In this document: piece after piece, positions 45,134 through 57,300 of the stretch | How the letters are laid out: the number at the start of each line of letters is the position of its first letter | How positions within the stretch are numbered: position 1 is the stretch's first letter | Origin: Sthenelais limicola | Taxonomy: Eukaryota; Annelida; Polychaeta; Phyllodocida; Sigalionidae | Assembly (NCBI GenBank): GCA_942159475.1 | Contig: OW804095.1 | Location: forward strand, 57,130,773 to 57,194,772 | Reading direction: 5' to 3' | Length of the DNA stretch: 64,000 nt | Notes under the pieces: model-generated | The model's input: only the letters and a program-made list of their open reading frames with translations | The model's database searches: none | What the model was told of the DNA's origin: nothing | Program-made: the position numbers and the translations under genes

Positions 45134-47824
45134 CGACTATCGTTTCAAACAATTTTTATTGCTTGTGACAACGTTGGAAATACGTTATATAACGTACGGT
45201 ATATCAACAGATGCAGATATTGGATTCCCACAACTTGAAGAAACATTAGTTTTTATCAAGTTTTCAGAATGAGAGATTGGGATGCCACAATTAAGGTCCT
45301 AATTTTGTTTCACAATTTCTCAGTAAGGAATAACATAAAAAAGTATTTCCGATCTATCCCCTCCCCAACATAGAAAAACCTGCAATTTTTAAGAGCTTAC
45401 CACAAATAGTTGCCGAGATACTACTAACTAGTGAAATAAGGCTATGCATGTAAGCAGCCATGACCATCCTTTCCGGCGGACGATTAAGTAAGCTGGGGTT
45501 AATAATTATGGTTCTATTTGTTAATACTTTTCTATTTTTAAGATCAGCTCAGACTAGTGTAATTGACATAACGTTTGGTTGAATAAAAACAAGACCCTGG
45601 TAAAATTGGTGTAGGTCTGATCTACTTGGGCCAAAATCAGAAATGGAAGCCACATACAATCACTACCGTACTCTCCCCATGAAGGTATTCCCCGGGCCGT
45701 AAGTAAAAAGAAAAGTTATTTTTAATTAAAACATGATACTTTTTTTTAAAAAAAAATCTTGAAAATCGAATACATTAAAATAACTGGGAAAACGGAACAA
45801 GAATGATTTTTTTTCAGTATTTATTTAGCTAATGAGACATGACAACTTTCACATTAGAAGACATACCTTCTTAAGAATGTCCTTACGACAGCACCTAAAC
45901 GAGATTTTTGTATCGTGTTCTGAGACTCTAGAATAAAAATCAATAACTGGATTTACCAAATGTATGCCACTAGTTTTGGGTCGGAAGAACCTTTTTGTTA
46001 ACGCATACAATTCTTAAATAGGAATAGTTGAATCTGCTCTCAGAATCATTTTCCGGTACAAAAGATTTGCAAGACCAGGGACGAATGTACATGTATACAG
46101 GTGTAGTACCGCACCATGCCATACCATAGAACCACATTTATACACAGCCTTGTGCACGATATACAAGAATGGCAATAGTTAATAGTCCTCGCAGACTTAT
46201 GTTTTTTGCATTATAAGATTGATTTCCCCCCAGGGATATGTATCTTGATGTTATATTAGAAGAGAGTAGGAAGCACATTGTAAGAAGGATATGTATCCGT
46301 TTCTTTGCAATTTCTCTTATTAAATCATCAATTTTTCTTTTAGGGGACAATAGTCATTTCCCTCAAGATTATAAACTTTTAATATATGCAACACAACTCC
46401 AAGGCACTTTATACTGCATCGATCAAAAATAATCCACGAAATCTCAATTTATGAGTTAATACTATTGATCTTAATTAATTAAACAGGTCCTTGAATCTCA
46501 TGGATAATGCATAACATTGCTTTTTTATTTCATTCATGTCTCACAAAATTGGGGTCGCATCCTTGTAGCATTAACGGATCTAACCAGAGGAAATACTATG
46601 ATGGGAAATAATGCTAATGCACTTTTAGGTCCACAAACCTCAGAGAACAACCCTAAACGATATGTATGTTGGCAAATGTGATTTCAGTGGGTCAGAACAA
46701 TAGTAACTACGATACTTAACAGTCAGTCTTCTGGCTACATTGAAAGGAAGTATATATGAACACTAAGGAAGACAGCCCTCAGCTCTTGGAAATGTCGCTT
46801 CACGGGACAAAAACATCCGAAACTAAAAATGGTTTTTAAAAATGCAACACTGAAATATCAGCAAAAAACATCAAGTGGAAACATTTGTCAATTAAATTGA
46901 AGACCCAGGAAAAAAATGGACATTGGAAACTTGGCGGTACATATAGCTGAGGGCACACTGCAATATATGTCAATACAGTTTGTAATTCATTAAAGTATCC
47001 ATGGTAGCGAAAGCAAGTCTGGGCTATATACGAGACTAGAAACGTTTGCCACGGGGGAAACTATCATGAAGTGGAAACACATATTAATGGTCACTCCCAT
47101 GTTGATGTGTTACATAACATAAAATGTTTGTTTATGTGTTACAATATATTATACTCAAGTGCCCGCAGTGAAAAATAAACAAATACCCACAACGCATGAT
47201 GAGGTGGAATGTTATCAATGTGGAAGATAAGCTCAGCAACAATAAAAAAAACTTGGTTCTTTTGTCGCAGAATAAGTTTGAGGACGTCCCACACACCTGG
47301 AAAGAGAGGTATAATTTCAGGTTACTTTACATACTGAAAATAACGTAAATTCTGATATCCAGTGAGGATATTGGAAAGGGATAAACGACAAAATCAATAT
47401 GTATGTCTATGTCTCCTAGTATTAATGAAACAAGTTAATAAAACATGGATGACCCTGTATTAATTTATGGGGGAATTTTCGAAACTGACTTGACCATAAG
47501 GGATAAAAAAAAAATAAGACATTATACACAAGCCAACCAACAAAGCAAATACTAAAGGCGTTCTTAAGATGTTGGCTATCAGGCCTTGATAAATTGGCAA
47601 GCTTTCGGGATCGGGTTGATATAAGGAAACCATTAAACTGACCACTGCAATGGATGGAAACGTGCTATTTTCGCAATAATTGCATAAAACGGGATATTCA
47701 AGAGTAAGTAGCTGCTAAAAATATTAAAATTCGGATACACCTAGTAGTTTTATTGATGAGAAAGCACAGAGGTATGTCTATCCAGTATTGACGAAACAAA
47801 TTATACGTACATTCACGGTAACCA
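45134..47824. other. Intergenic region between the DIRS element and the STK31-like gene
   Basis: AT-rich with no supported coding region. The right part should contain the 3' UTR of the minus-strand STK31-like gene, whose stop is at 47825-47827. Confidence 0.5.
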
Positions 47825-48339
47825 TCAATCTGTTGTATCAAGTATTTCTTCCTCCTCCTCTTCTTCAATGGAATCATTGTGTCGCGAGTTTTCAATTAGC
47901 TGTGACGCCTTGTTCATAGCATCTTTAACCAACCCAGTGGTGTTATTGTTATCGTGGATATTGGGGGAGGAGCTTCCGCTTTCTCCCTCAACCGGTGTGT
48001 TCGACGGGGTGTCAAGGCGAGCACAGATGCTTGTTTCCGGACCATTAGTCGCTGCGTTGTCTGTCCTATCTATAATGTCTACACCCGGAGGAATGTTCTC
48101 TGTCTCACCTACAACTTCAAGAGCCGGAAGACCGTTTTCTGTCCCATCTACAACTTCAAGTCCTGGAAGACCGTTGTCTGTCCCATCTACAACTTCAAGT
48201 CCTGGAAGACCGTTGTCTGTCCCATCTACAACTTCAAGTCCTGGAAGACCGTTCTCTGTCCCATCTACAACTTCAAGAGCCGGGGGACCATTCTCTGTCA
48301 CATCTTGAACATCTTCAAGAGCCGGGGGACTTTCAAGTT
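47825..48339 (-). CDS. STK31: STK31-like last exon: 13-residue repeats and acidic C-terminus
   Basis: 515 nt. After ELESPPALEDVQD come about six copies of a unit like EVVDGTDNGLPGL, then an unordered Ser/Asn-rich part, a Glu run and DTTD-stop (TGA at 47827-47825). The frame is fixed by phase from the preceding exon. The repeats also keep both opposite-strand frames open, which I take as shadows. Confidence 0.75.
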
Positions 48340-51300
48340 CTGAAACGGTACAAAAGGGACAAATGAGTCTACCATCTTATTATACAAACGTAGTCAGACG
48401 TCCTAGCTATTATACAAACGTTACTTAGGATATGGACTGTGTTTGTTAAAATGTTTATTGAATCTTCAAATTACGGGACATTTCTGGATAGATAATACAG
48501 GTTTTATGTTCATAAACTTTTTACTATATTCTATGTTGGTGCTCTGATGGGATGGATAGTTTATTATCAAAAGTACATTGGTTGCATTTTTAAACTTCTA
48601 TTCAATTAGAGCCTGTCCAAAGTTTGGGTTCAATGGGTCCTTCTTCAGGGACTTCCCAAGTTCTTACAATAGTAAATACTGTGGCTTTGGCCTAATGTCC
48701 TCAAGACGAGGGACACGCGTGAATGATTTAGGAGCGAATCTCTTACCTGGCTCATGTGAAGGAGGAGAAGTTAATTGTAGGTTAATTGTCGGTTGGTAAC
48801 TTTTCGTACATGCATTTTTGAGGATGCCTCCTCCAGGAGATCTTACGGGGCTCACTCTGGACTTGGGACTGCAGTTAGTAAAGCAATAAATCAATTTTCC
48901 GGAAAAATACAAAGGACAAATGCAGGTATTTACTTTATTCCCCTTGGGAAGATGCTGAACATACCTACTCGTAAATAATAATCTGAAGTAGTAATGGTGG
49001 GTAATGAATAAATATGGAAAGTGGATAGTCACGATATCTGTAACACAGAGACCTCTGGCAACTCGAACAGAGCGACACTGTTTGTGTTAATCTAAAAAGT
49101 CTGCGAGATAAGTTTAGAAAATGAAATTACTGGTACTTACGTGAGCTGTAGTGTTTCTTTTTCTGGGTCGACGGTTGCTTTTTGCACTGGAGAAGCTGGC
49201 CTGGAGTAGGGGGACTTACTGAAGTATGGAAGGTGCCACATGGAGTTAGCAGTCCTCCTCGAGGCTGGCTCAGCTTGCAGCAATCCCATCACAACGTCCT
49301 CCAGACCGTTCTCCTACGAATGTCATTTTTGGAAGCATTACCAAACTTGTATTTTTCTTGATAAAATAGTTGGGGGTTTAGAATAAAGGCTTTAGTTTTG
49401 ATATTTATTTTCAACCTTTAACAAAAATCCTTCCTTTGCCAGACGCAAAGGATGCAAATATTGGGGTAAAATACTTAAATGATAAAGAGAATATTGAAGT
49501 AAACTAACCATCACGAGAGGGGAGAAATCGGGCACCCCATTGCCCTTTGTAACGAACGGGTAGGTCGGGAAGTGCATCTACAAATGAGGAAAGTGATATA
49601 TTATATGCTATACCACCAACATAGGTAAGTACACTGAATCATATGAAAAGGACTTGTTAGTTGCTTCCTGTATATTCAACAAGTAACAAAAGAAATCTCA
49701 AATGTTATGGGAAAGTTAACAGTCTTTTAATAAGATATATTTCTTCAATTATTTAAAAAAAAGGATTTGCTCAATTCACCTTTGTTGATTATAAATAGTT
49801 GGCACATACCCACAAGGTCAATAATCCCAGGTTAAACATGTCAGTTGCCCAAGAAACCTCTAGTTTCTGGGATTCCGGTGCTTGGAACTGAATTCCATTG
49901 CTGGCCACATAGGAACCAACGCGCTGGTGCTAAAATAAGTAACATAGTATGAAGCAACCCAGAAGAATTACTTTTATAAGGTAATAACTGCGATTGTCAT
50001 TTAAACAAGAAAACGCTGAGGCATGTAGGTCTTGTGGAAACAAAATCCAAGACAAAGCTAATCGCCGGTCTATGCGCCTATTGCCAACAAGTGGGGAAAT
50101 ATGTACGGGGAGGCAGAAAATGATAAGAGGAAGGAGAAGGGCACAGAAGAGAAACAGCACGACAGGAAGAGATAGAGGGGGGAGATGAGCAAAACTGATA
50201 GGAGGAGAAAGAGAACTTACACTTAAAGTTTGACATACAAGTTGCCAAATTCCAAACTAACCATAGGCGATGGAGGAGGATATTTCTTTCAACCATAGGC
50301 TAACTTCTGTTCTAATGGAGATAACAAAATCCTTCAAACACCAACACGAATTTGGCAATGTGGAATATATCATCCGTATTGAGAGGAATTTGTATGGACA
50401 TATATATTTATTAATTAGATAACGTTATTTAACAAAAGGGGGCATACCTTCCTCAAACGTTTATATTTCTTATAGCCGAATCCTATGAAGACTAAGTGAC
50501 CCCCACATTGATCCTTTTGACAGGGCGTCATGCTGAGCAAAACTGCAGAAGACCTTTTATCTCCAAAAATATTAAACACAAAAACTCAGCCGAAAGGCTG
50601 ATATAAAGTTCTACGTGCCCAAATCTCAGCAAAATCGGCTGTAACGCAGCTGCGATATTGATACATGACAAATGTACTTGCTAATGAGGACGGAGTAAGT
50701 TGGTGTTCAATAAATCATCCTAGTCAGCTTTCTCATACCAAAAGAAATAGTTTCTGACTTCGTGTCAGGCTTAATAGTGATGATAACAGTGTGATACTTA
50801 CTGGAGTTTTGCTGAAGTCTATTTCTGATATAATAGCTTCATTCTCATCGCTGATTAGTACGTTATTGGGATGTATTGCTCCCACAACGAGATTTGCGGC
50901 GTGGATAGCTTGAAGGCCCATTAGTACTCCTTTCAGTATTTTATAGCACATCTGAAAAAGGAAATCATACTCACTACATTTGTGTAACATTAAAAAGGTC
51001 CTAACCAGGATAACTATCTTACATTCTTCGAATCATATCCAAAAAAATGCATCATATGATGAGGTTTACATCAACACAGACTACATATACATCATCCAAC
51101 CACAGCCTAGGTTAATTAACTTCATTGCCATACCATGACAAGTATGACGTCATATTATTTTCAAACAATAACAGCAAAGGAAAGCTACAGCTCTTCACAT
51201 AAAAATGGAAATATATATGCAAGAGTCCCTTAGAGTATGCCTTCTCAATATGGTAATGAAAAGTTTCTAACAAAACAGATTATTTATTTGGAAGCAAAGA

Positions 51301-54300
51301 TCAATTTATATTAACAAAGAGACATTAAAATTGAAATGCATGTGTAAGTATTTTTCCTCTCCATTTAATGGGGACAAATAATTTAACCTTTTCCTTAGGA
51401 TAAAGCCCCCGCTCCCAATAATTAGAAAAGAATCGACTCTAATAAAAACTTACCTCAGGAGTCACACCTTGCTTTTCAACCAGAGTAGCTAAGTTATCAG
51501 GATGATAAGGCAGCTGAACATATGTCAGGCGTCCGTCCTATTATGAATAGAACAAAACAGATTTATTACTAAAAAATGTCCAGATGCTGGTCTTCATTTT
51601 GAATGCAGCATGAACGTTGGATGGTTTCATAACATAAGAAAACAATACTGACCTCTACACTAAATATTGACTGTACCCTAAGTACATGGGGGTTGATGAT
51701 CTTTTGGTAGAAGAATGCGCGACGCAGGAAATCAGTCAGCCTGATTCCATACTGCTCACCAATCATATATTCCTAACAAAAAAAAAATATGACGAAATTG
51801 AGGACTGGAAAAATGTGGGAAAACTGTTTGACATATTAGTTGATGTCAAATGTATCATCTGGTATGTAATAATGTATCGGTATGGTTATACCTTCATCGG
51901 GGCATCCAATATGAAACAAGTGAAAGTTTACATTTAGCAGAGCTGGGGTTGGACAAACCCATATCGGATCGAGTTCGTTCAATTGTTGATAATTGTTTTG
52001 GAGTTATCTTGGTTATGACTTTTTTATTTCTTTAAACTGAAGAAGACAGCATAACTCCCAAGCGACTATAACATAATTATCAGTTAGCTTAATTGCGTCA
52101 CAATGACATACATTGTATTGGCTCTTATAGGAGTCTTCCACTAGGTTGCGAACAGGAGCGAACATGGCGAATGTCCAATTTAGTCTCTCAGTTAAACTTA
52201 CCGATCAGATAAATAATCAGATCTACGTATTACTTGATTACTTTAAACAACGGTTACATCATCGAGAACATCTTAATCAATGTAATGTGTAATCAGAATT
52301 TTAAAAAATCAAATCAAATCAAACATCTAGACATAGAAAGGTGATGGTAAATTGGCTGAGGTAAAATTGGACTATGAATCATGCATGTTACCTTTAGAAC
52401 CACATCCTTGCCAGCGAACTTCGTTTTATGAACATTTCTTTTCGATGTTGACATACATTCCAGTTCATAATGGGACAAAGCCCGGCCTTTCTTCAGAAGA
52501 TGGTGGTTTTCCTGCCAAGAAAACAGGTCCAATTTATGTATTCAAGTAATAGCAAATGGTCCATAGATATTAAAGACTACACCGATGAACTACATCAGGA
52601 GGAGGTGCTTGGACATTAAAACCCACTGTTTCCTTCCCTAACATAAAAGTAACAAGTGACAATCTTCTGACGTGTCAGAAAGATGATTCTGGGGTGTAGT
52701 CGCAATTATAAGCAATTATAACTAATTTTTGAATTTTTTATATGTATAGTATTCGGCAATAATTTGGGTATAAATTATTAAATTGTTCAGTATTATTTCG
52801 AGTTCAGTAATATATCAAATTTATATAGAGTAAGTAGGGTAGAGTATTGTTAGGGTAAACTATTCATTGGATTGGTTCATTTGATTAAATTTCAGAGGAT
52901 AAGTAGGGTAAATTATTCAGGGTAATTAGGGTAAAGTAGGGTAACATATTCATTTAGTTGGTTCATTTGATTAAATTAACACAGGATAAGTAGGGTAAAG
53001 TATTCATAAGTAGGGTAAAGTATTCATTTAGTTGGTTCATTTGATTAAATACATGTGAATCAGCATGTGAATTTACAGCATGTGAATCAAACCTTGCAGA
53101 TATTATCAAATTCTACCAAACTTATGAAAGAAATTTCTCAAAGAGAAAAACATTTTTGACTCTTGATATTTCAGACAAACAATCTCAATATACTTCTGTA
53201 TTGTACTGACTTGTTCCTGAATAATAATATCAAGGTTATAATAATTATAGAAATAAATAATTTTGAAAAATGTAATGACAGCCATGATGTTCTTCGCTAT
53301 AGCCTAGGCCTATGTGAATCGAACCTTGCAATAATTACACAATATTACAGATTCTAAGTTCATGTATAGACAAATCAACATGACATATCATTCAACGAGG
53401 CTCATAAGAGTTTATATTGAGTGATACTAGCCTATATATTACCAAATTTCTCATTTCACATGATTCCAACCATATTTGTTCAGTCATTATAATGTTCATG
53501 AATCATGTTCAGTGACAATGACACGGTAGTGAGCGATAATAGGGGATTTTTCTATTAGAGGCTTAAGAATGTGTAATAATTAACCAGCAACTGAATATAA
53601 ATGCATGAACGTCTAATCTAAGCTTGTATTCAACCTCATATGCCAGGATTATTATGGAAAAGTCATTCGCATAGCTCAAAAAGCAGTTTGATTTTACTGA
53701 CAGTGAAGCAGCCATTGACTCACTCTATGACGTAGTTGATTTGAAGCATGCACACGTTTCCGATCTGTTTCTGGTCGCTGACACAATAATATCCGTATAA
53801 TCTGCGTAAATTAGTCATGTCGACTTCAAATACTATCCCAAACAATAGTTTATGAACATATTATAGTCTGACAATATTCCTTTTGGTGGAAATATCATGA
53901 TTTCACCACCTCCGCTCGTCAGAAGCCATGTGTTGCCGGAACGTCTTGCTGCACACGCCGTAGTGGACCTTGCTTGCCGTGCGATGGCCTTTCGCTGCCC
54001 AGACACTTATGTCCACCATTCAGAGCCCCTATGCTCGGGACACTACCGAAACCGTAATGATTAACCAGCGACTGAATATAAATGCCTGAACGTTTAATCT
54101 AACCTTGTTTTCAACCTCATATGCCAGGATTATTGTGTAAAGACATTCAAATCGCTCAGAAAGCAGTTTAATTTTGTTTCTGACATCATGTACACAAGGG
54201 GCCTTGTGAGGCTTAGCGCGCCGATCGCTTATAGCAACGATAATAAGAATACAAATTTATAATATTATGACACCAGCAACTGAATATAAATGTCTGAACA

Positions 54301-57300
54301 TTTAATCTAACCTTGTTTTCAACCTCATATGCAAGGATTATTGTGTAAAATCATTGGTTCGTTCTAAAAAAAGCATCAAATGTTGACACGAGTAGGATCC
54401 CTATGGCCGGCAACGGCAAGGGAAGATACAGACATCACCACGGAGAATCCCTTAAAAACGCTTAAAATCGCATTATCGAAAGGAAATAATTATTTAAAAC
54501 TCTAAGTAAAACATGTATAGAAGCTATCCGATCAATGATTATTTTCAAAAGTCTTCGAAACGTTCATAATTCAGAGTTTATTTCAATGATCTGGCCTGAT
54601 GAGGGATATACAGTAGAAATCGATTCGCGCATGCGCTGGTTAGGATCTGGGTCAGGGTAGGGCTTGGGTCTGTCCACGTGGACAATGTGTGATTAGGACT
54701 TGCACGTGAACGTGCGCGCCTTTGGATTGGTTTATACATGGGTTCAAGTGTGGGGTCAACGTATTGTATGACCTACATACACGGTATTGGGGTCAACGTC
54801 TTGTCGGAGCGGTGTACCACTTCCGGCCCGACAAAAATTCGTGGAGACAGGAAAAATCAAGTCCACGGACCTTGGTTCGGACTCATAGTAAATCTGGGGT
54901 GCGGTTGGGCCACCCCAGAAAAAATCAATTGATACGTACCAGTGCGAAGTCTATGCCCATATCCGGATACTCGAGGTAGAGTTCAGGGAAGTAGTTTTCC
55001 TTTATTTCAGCGAAATGGACCTGTGAATGAATACAAATATATACAAGTCACCCTATTATACCGAACCATCGAAAACATGTCCATACAAATCTAAAATGAA
55101 TAAAATCAAGAAAGAAACTGGTATCTATTGCATTTCGCTATATTCTACTGTTGTTGGGGAGAAGCCATTAAATATTTGTCACATTTACCAGCATTTCATC
55201 CTCTTGGATAAACTTTTCATGGAGGGAGGCGCGAAGAGCTCGTAAGTCCTCCTTCAAAGTTTGTACTTCCTCACCGAGGTCAATTAGATCCAACATTTTA
55301 GGGAGTCCGGCAGTGAAATAGGTCATGGTGTTTACACTACAACATGCCAAGTAAGATCAAACCTTTGTAAAAACTGTTTAAAGTTCAACTGACTGAACAC
55401 AAATATCTAGAAGCTGTACAATCGATTCAGATATATCAAAGGAATACCAGTGTGTTGTATTCTGGTTCATGTGTCATTATTTCACCGTTGAAATTTGTTA
55501 CTGTAAATGCCAATATGCATGCCCATAGACTTTGCACTGAGGACGCAAATTGGTCCTGTGGCTGTTAGTAGTCCGCAGACAAGAATGATACTTGAATGTT
55601 TATAAGTGTAATCTATTGCAAAAGGGTATAGCAAAATAACCATACACAACAGCGCTTATTTTGCGACCCAGTCAGGTTCAGAAGACAGTTTTGGACACCT
55701 AAGTTTTACACTACGACGGCGGACCCCAAGCAAGACCCTCAAGTTGAGGGAGACAAACGCTCAGAGTCAGTGTCTCAACTTACAATTTATGGGGGTCGTG
55801 GCCATGGAGGTTATCGTAATGACTTTTCCATGCCACACTCTAAACAAAAACAATACTTTTTATTTCTTCATCAAAGGGAATATATGAAATGTGACTTGGC
55901 TGGAGGGGTATGTAACTCTGACCATGGAGGGGACCGAAGATAAGGGTCAGATAAACCTGTCATAGCATCGTAATGGGTTTTTAGGGGAACCCCCTCTCCC
56001 AAACTGAATGGTATTGGACCTAAGAGTGTTTAGGGGTCATTAACACTTTTAGCCTTAGTCTTAGCCTTGTGGTTAAGCTTATCGCTGTATGTGGAATCGA
56101 GGAATGTGGCTGTCTGGACCTGACTAGACCCCCATGGTTGAAAAAAAATCGCGCGTAGAAATACGCAAATGGGTCATGAGCACATCAATGTTAACAAAGA
56201 TGAACCGATAACAACACAAATTGAATTTTGTCAACTTCCGTCATATTCGAGTATAAGTTGTGAAACAAACACAAAAAAAAATCTGCGGGACTGTGCGGGA
56301 AATCAGTATCAACACTTGGCTCCGGTATCCATCCGCACACATACTTGGTTGGATACTTCCACTAGTCTTGCCCTGTTCCTTGGGCATTTTTGTCTCAATA
56401 CTTACCTCAACGGCATCTTGTAGGTCTGCCAGCTTGTGGCGAAGTTTTGATTTGAATGCTTTGATATCTTTCCTAACATCAACTAATGGCGAGAGGTCAG
56501 GCTTAGAATCTAGCCATGTGGATAAGCTATCCCGCATAGATGTGTACTCTCCAAAGAGGCGGCGGATCCGGTTGATATCATTTAGTTCGAACCTGATCTC
56601 AGATTCTAGTAGCTTTAAGACCGTAGCTATTAGGGATGTGTCTGGCTCATTAACATTGGCGATCTGTGAGTAAGAATAGACACATGATATTTCAAATATT
56701 AAGTACATGTTCACAATGTATATATACACTAGTGCAAAAGTTTTATGGTCAGCGATGAAGTCAGTAGGGATGACAGTGGATGAAAGTGAACAAGGAGAAA
56801 TATTGGTAATTAAGATAAATGCATCATCTCTGATAAAGAACAACAAATCCTGAAATTCCAGGATAATTGGCATCTCTGTGAATACTGGTATATGATTTCT
56901 ATAATCTCAATACAGGCCGATTATATCTGAAACAAATACTATACAACGACAACTTACGATATCAGTTTTCAAATCCTCATCAACCACTGCTTCTTGGAAC
57001 TGATCGATGCTATGTTCTAAACCTGAATTCAGGCAAGACCTTTCAACAGGATCCTCCTCATTGAGGGCCAATAGCTTAAAATGCAAATAAACAAGATATA
57101 GTTGCTTAAAATGCAAATAAACAAGATATAGTTTATCAGAATATCATTCACTCTTCTAGTATCAGTTATACTAAACAATATTTCGGGAAATAATTATTGG
57201 TTAAGTCATGGAAGACAAAGCCACCTTGTCTCAATGAGATTGAGGAGAGAGCATTTTCAAGGGCCGGGAAAGCCATTCATGGCAACGCAGTAGGAGGAAA

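Noticed and set aside
47868..48343. Two long plus-strand frames (47868-48308 and 47954-48343)
   Set aside because: They are open because the 39-bp repeat unit is a multiple of 3. The minus-strand frame is the one tied by phase and splice site to the STK31-like gene.
48664..49032. Whole 122-codon minus-strand frame taken as one coding unit
   Set aside because: Only its part between the acceptor at 48868 and the donor at 48747 fits the gene; the rest is intron read-through.
50440..50545. Possible kinase exon on the minus strand, reading HDALSKGSMWGSLSLHRIRL after a TTTTGCTCAG acceptor
   Set aside because: It runs into TAA before a donor, and the exon at 49929-49810 (with the APE motif) directly continues the kinase fold in the right phase.
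52831..53050. TAGGG-rich repeats considered as interstitial telomere sequence
   Set aside because: The TAGGG words sit within a much longer unit and are not consecutive hexamers, so it is a minisatellite.
55568..55590. Stretch resembling the DIRS terminal repeat (CTTGTCTGC in reverse)
   Set aside because: Only about 12-14 bases match and no partner repeat is found nearby; chance is the simplest reading.
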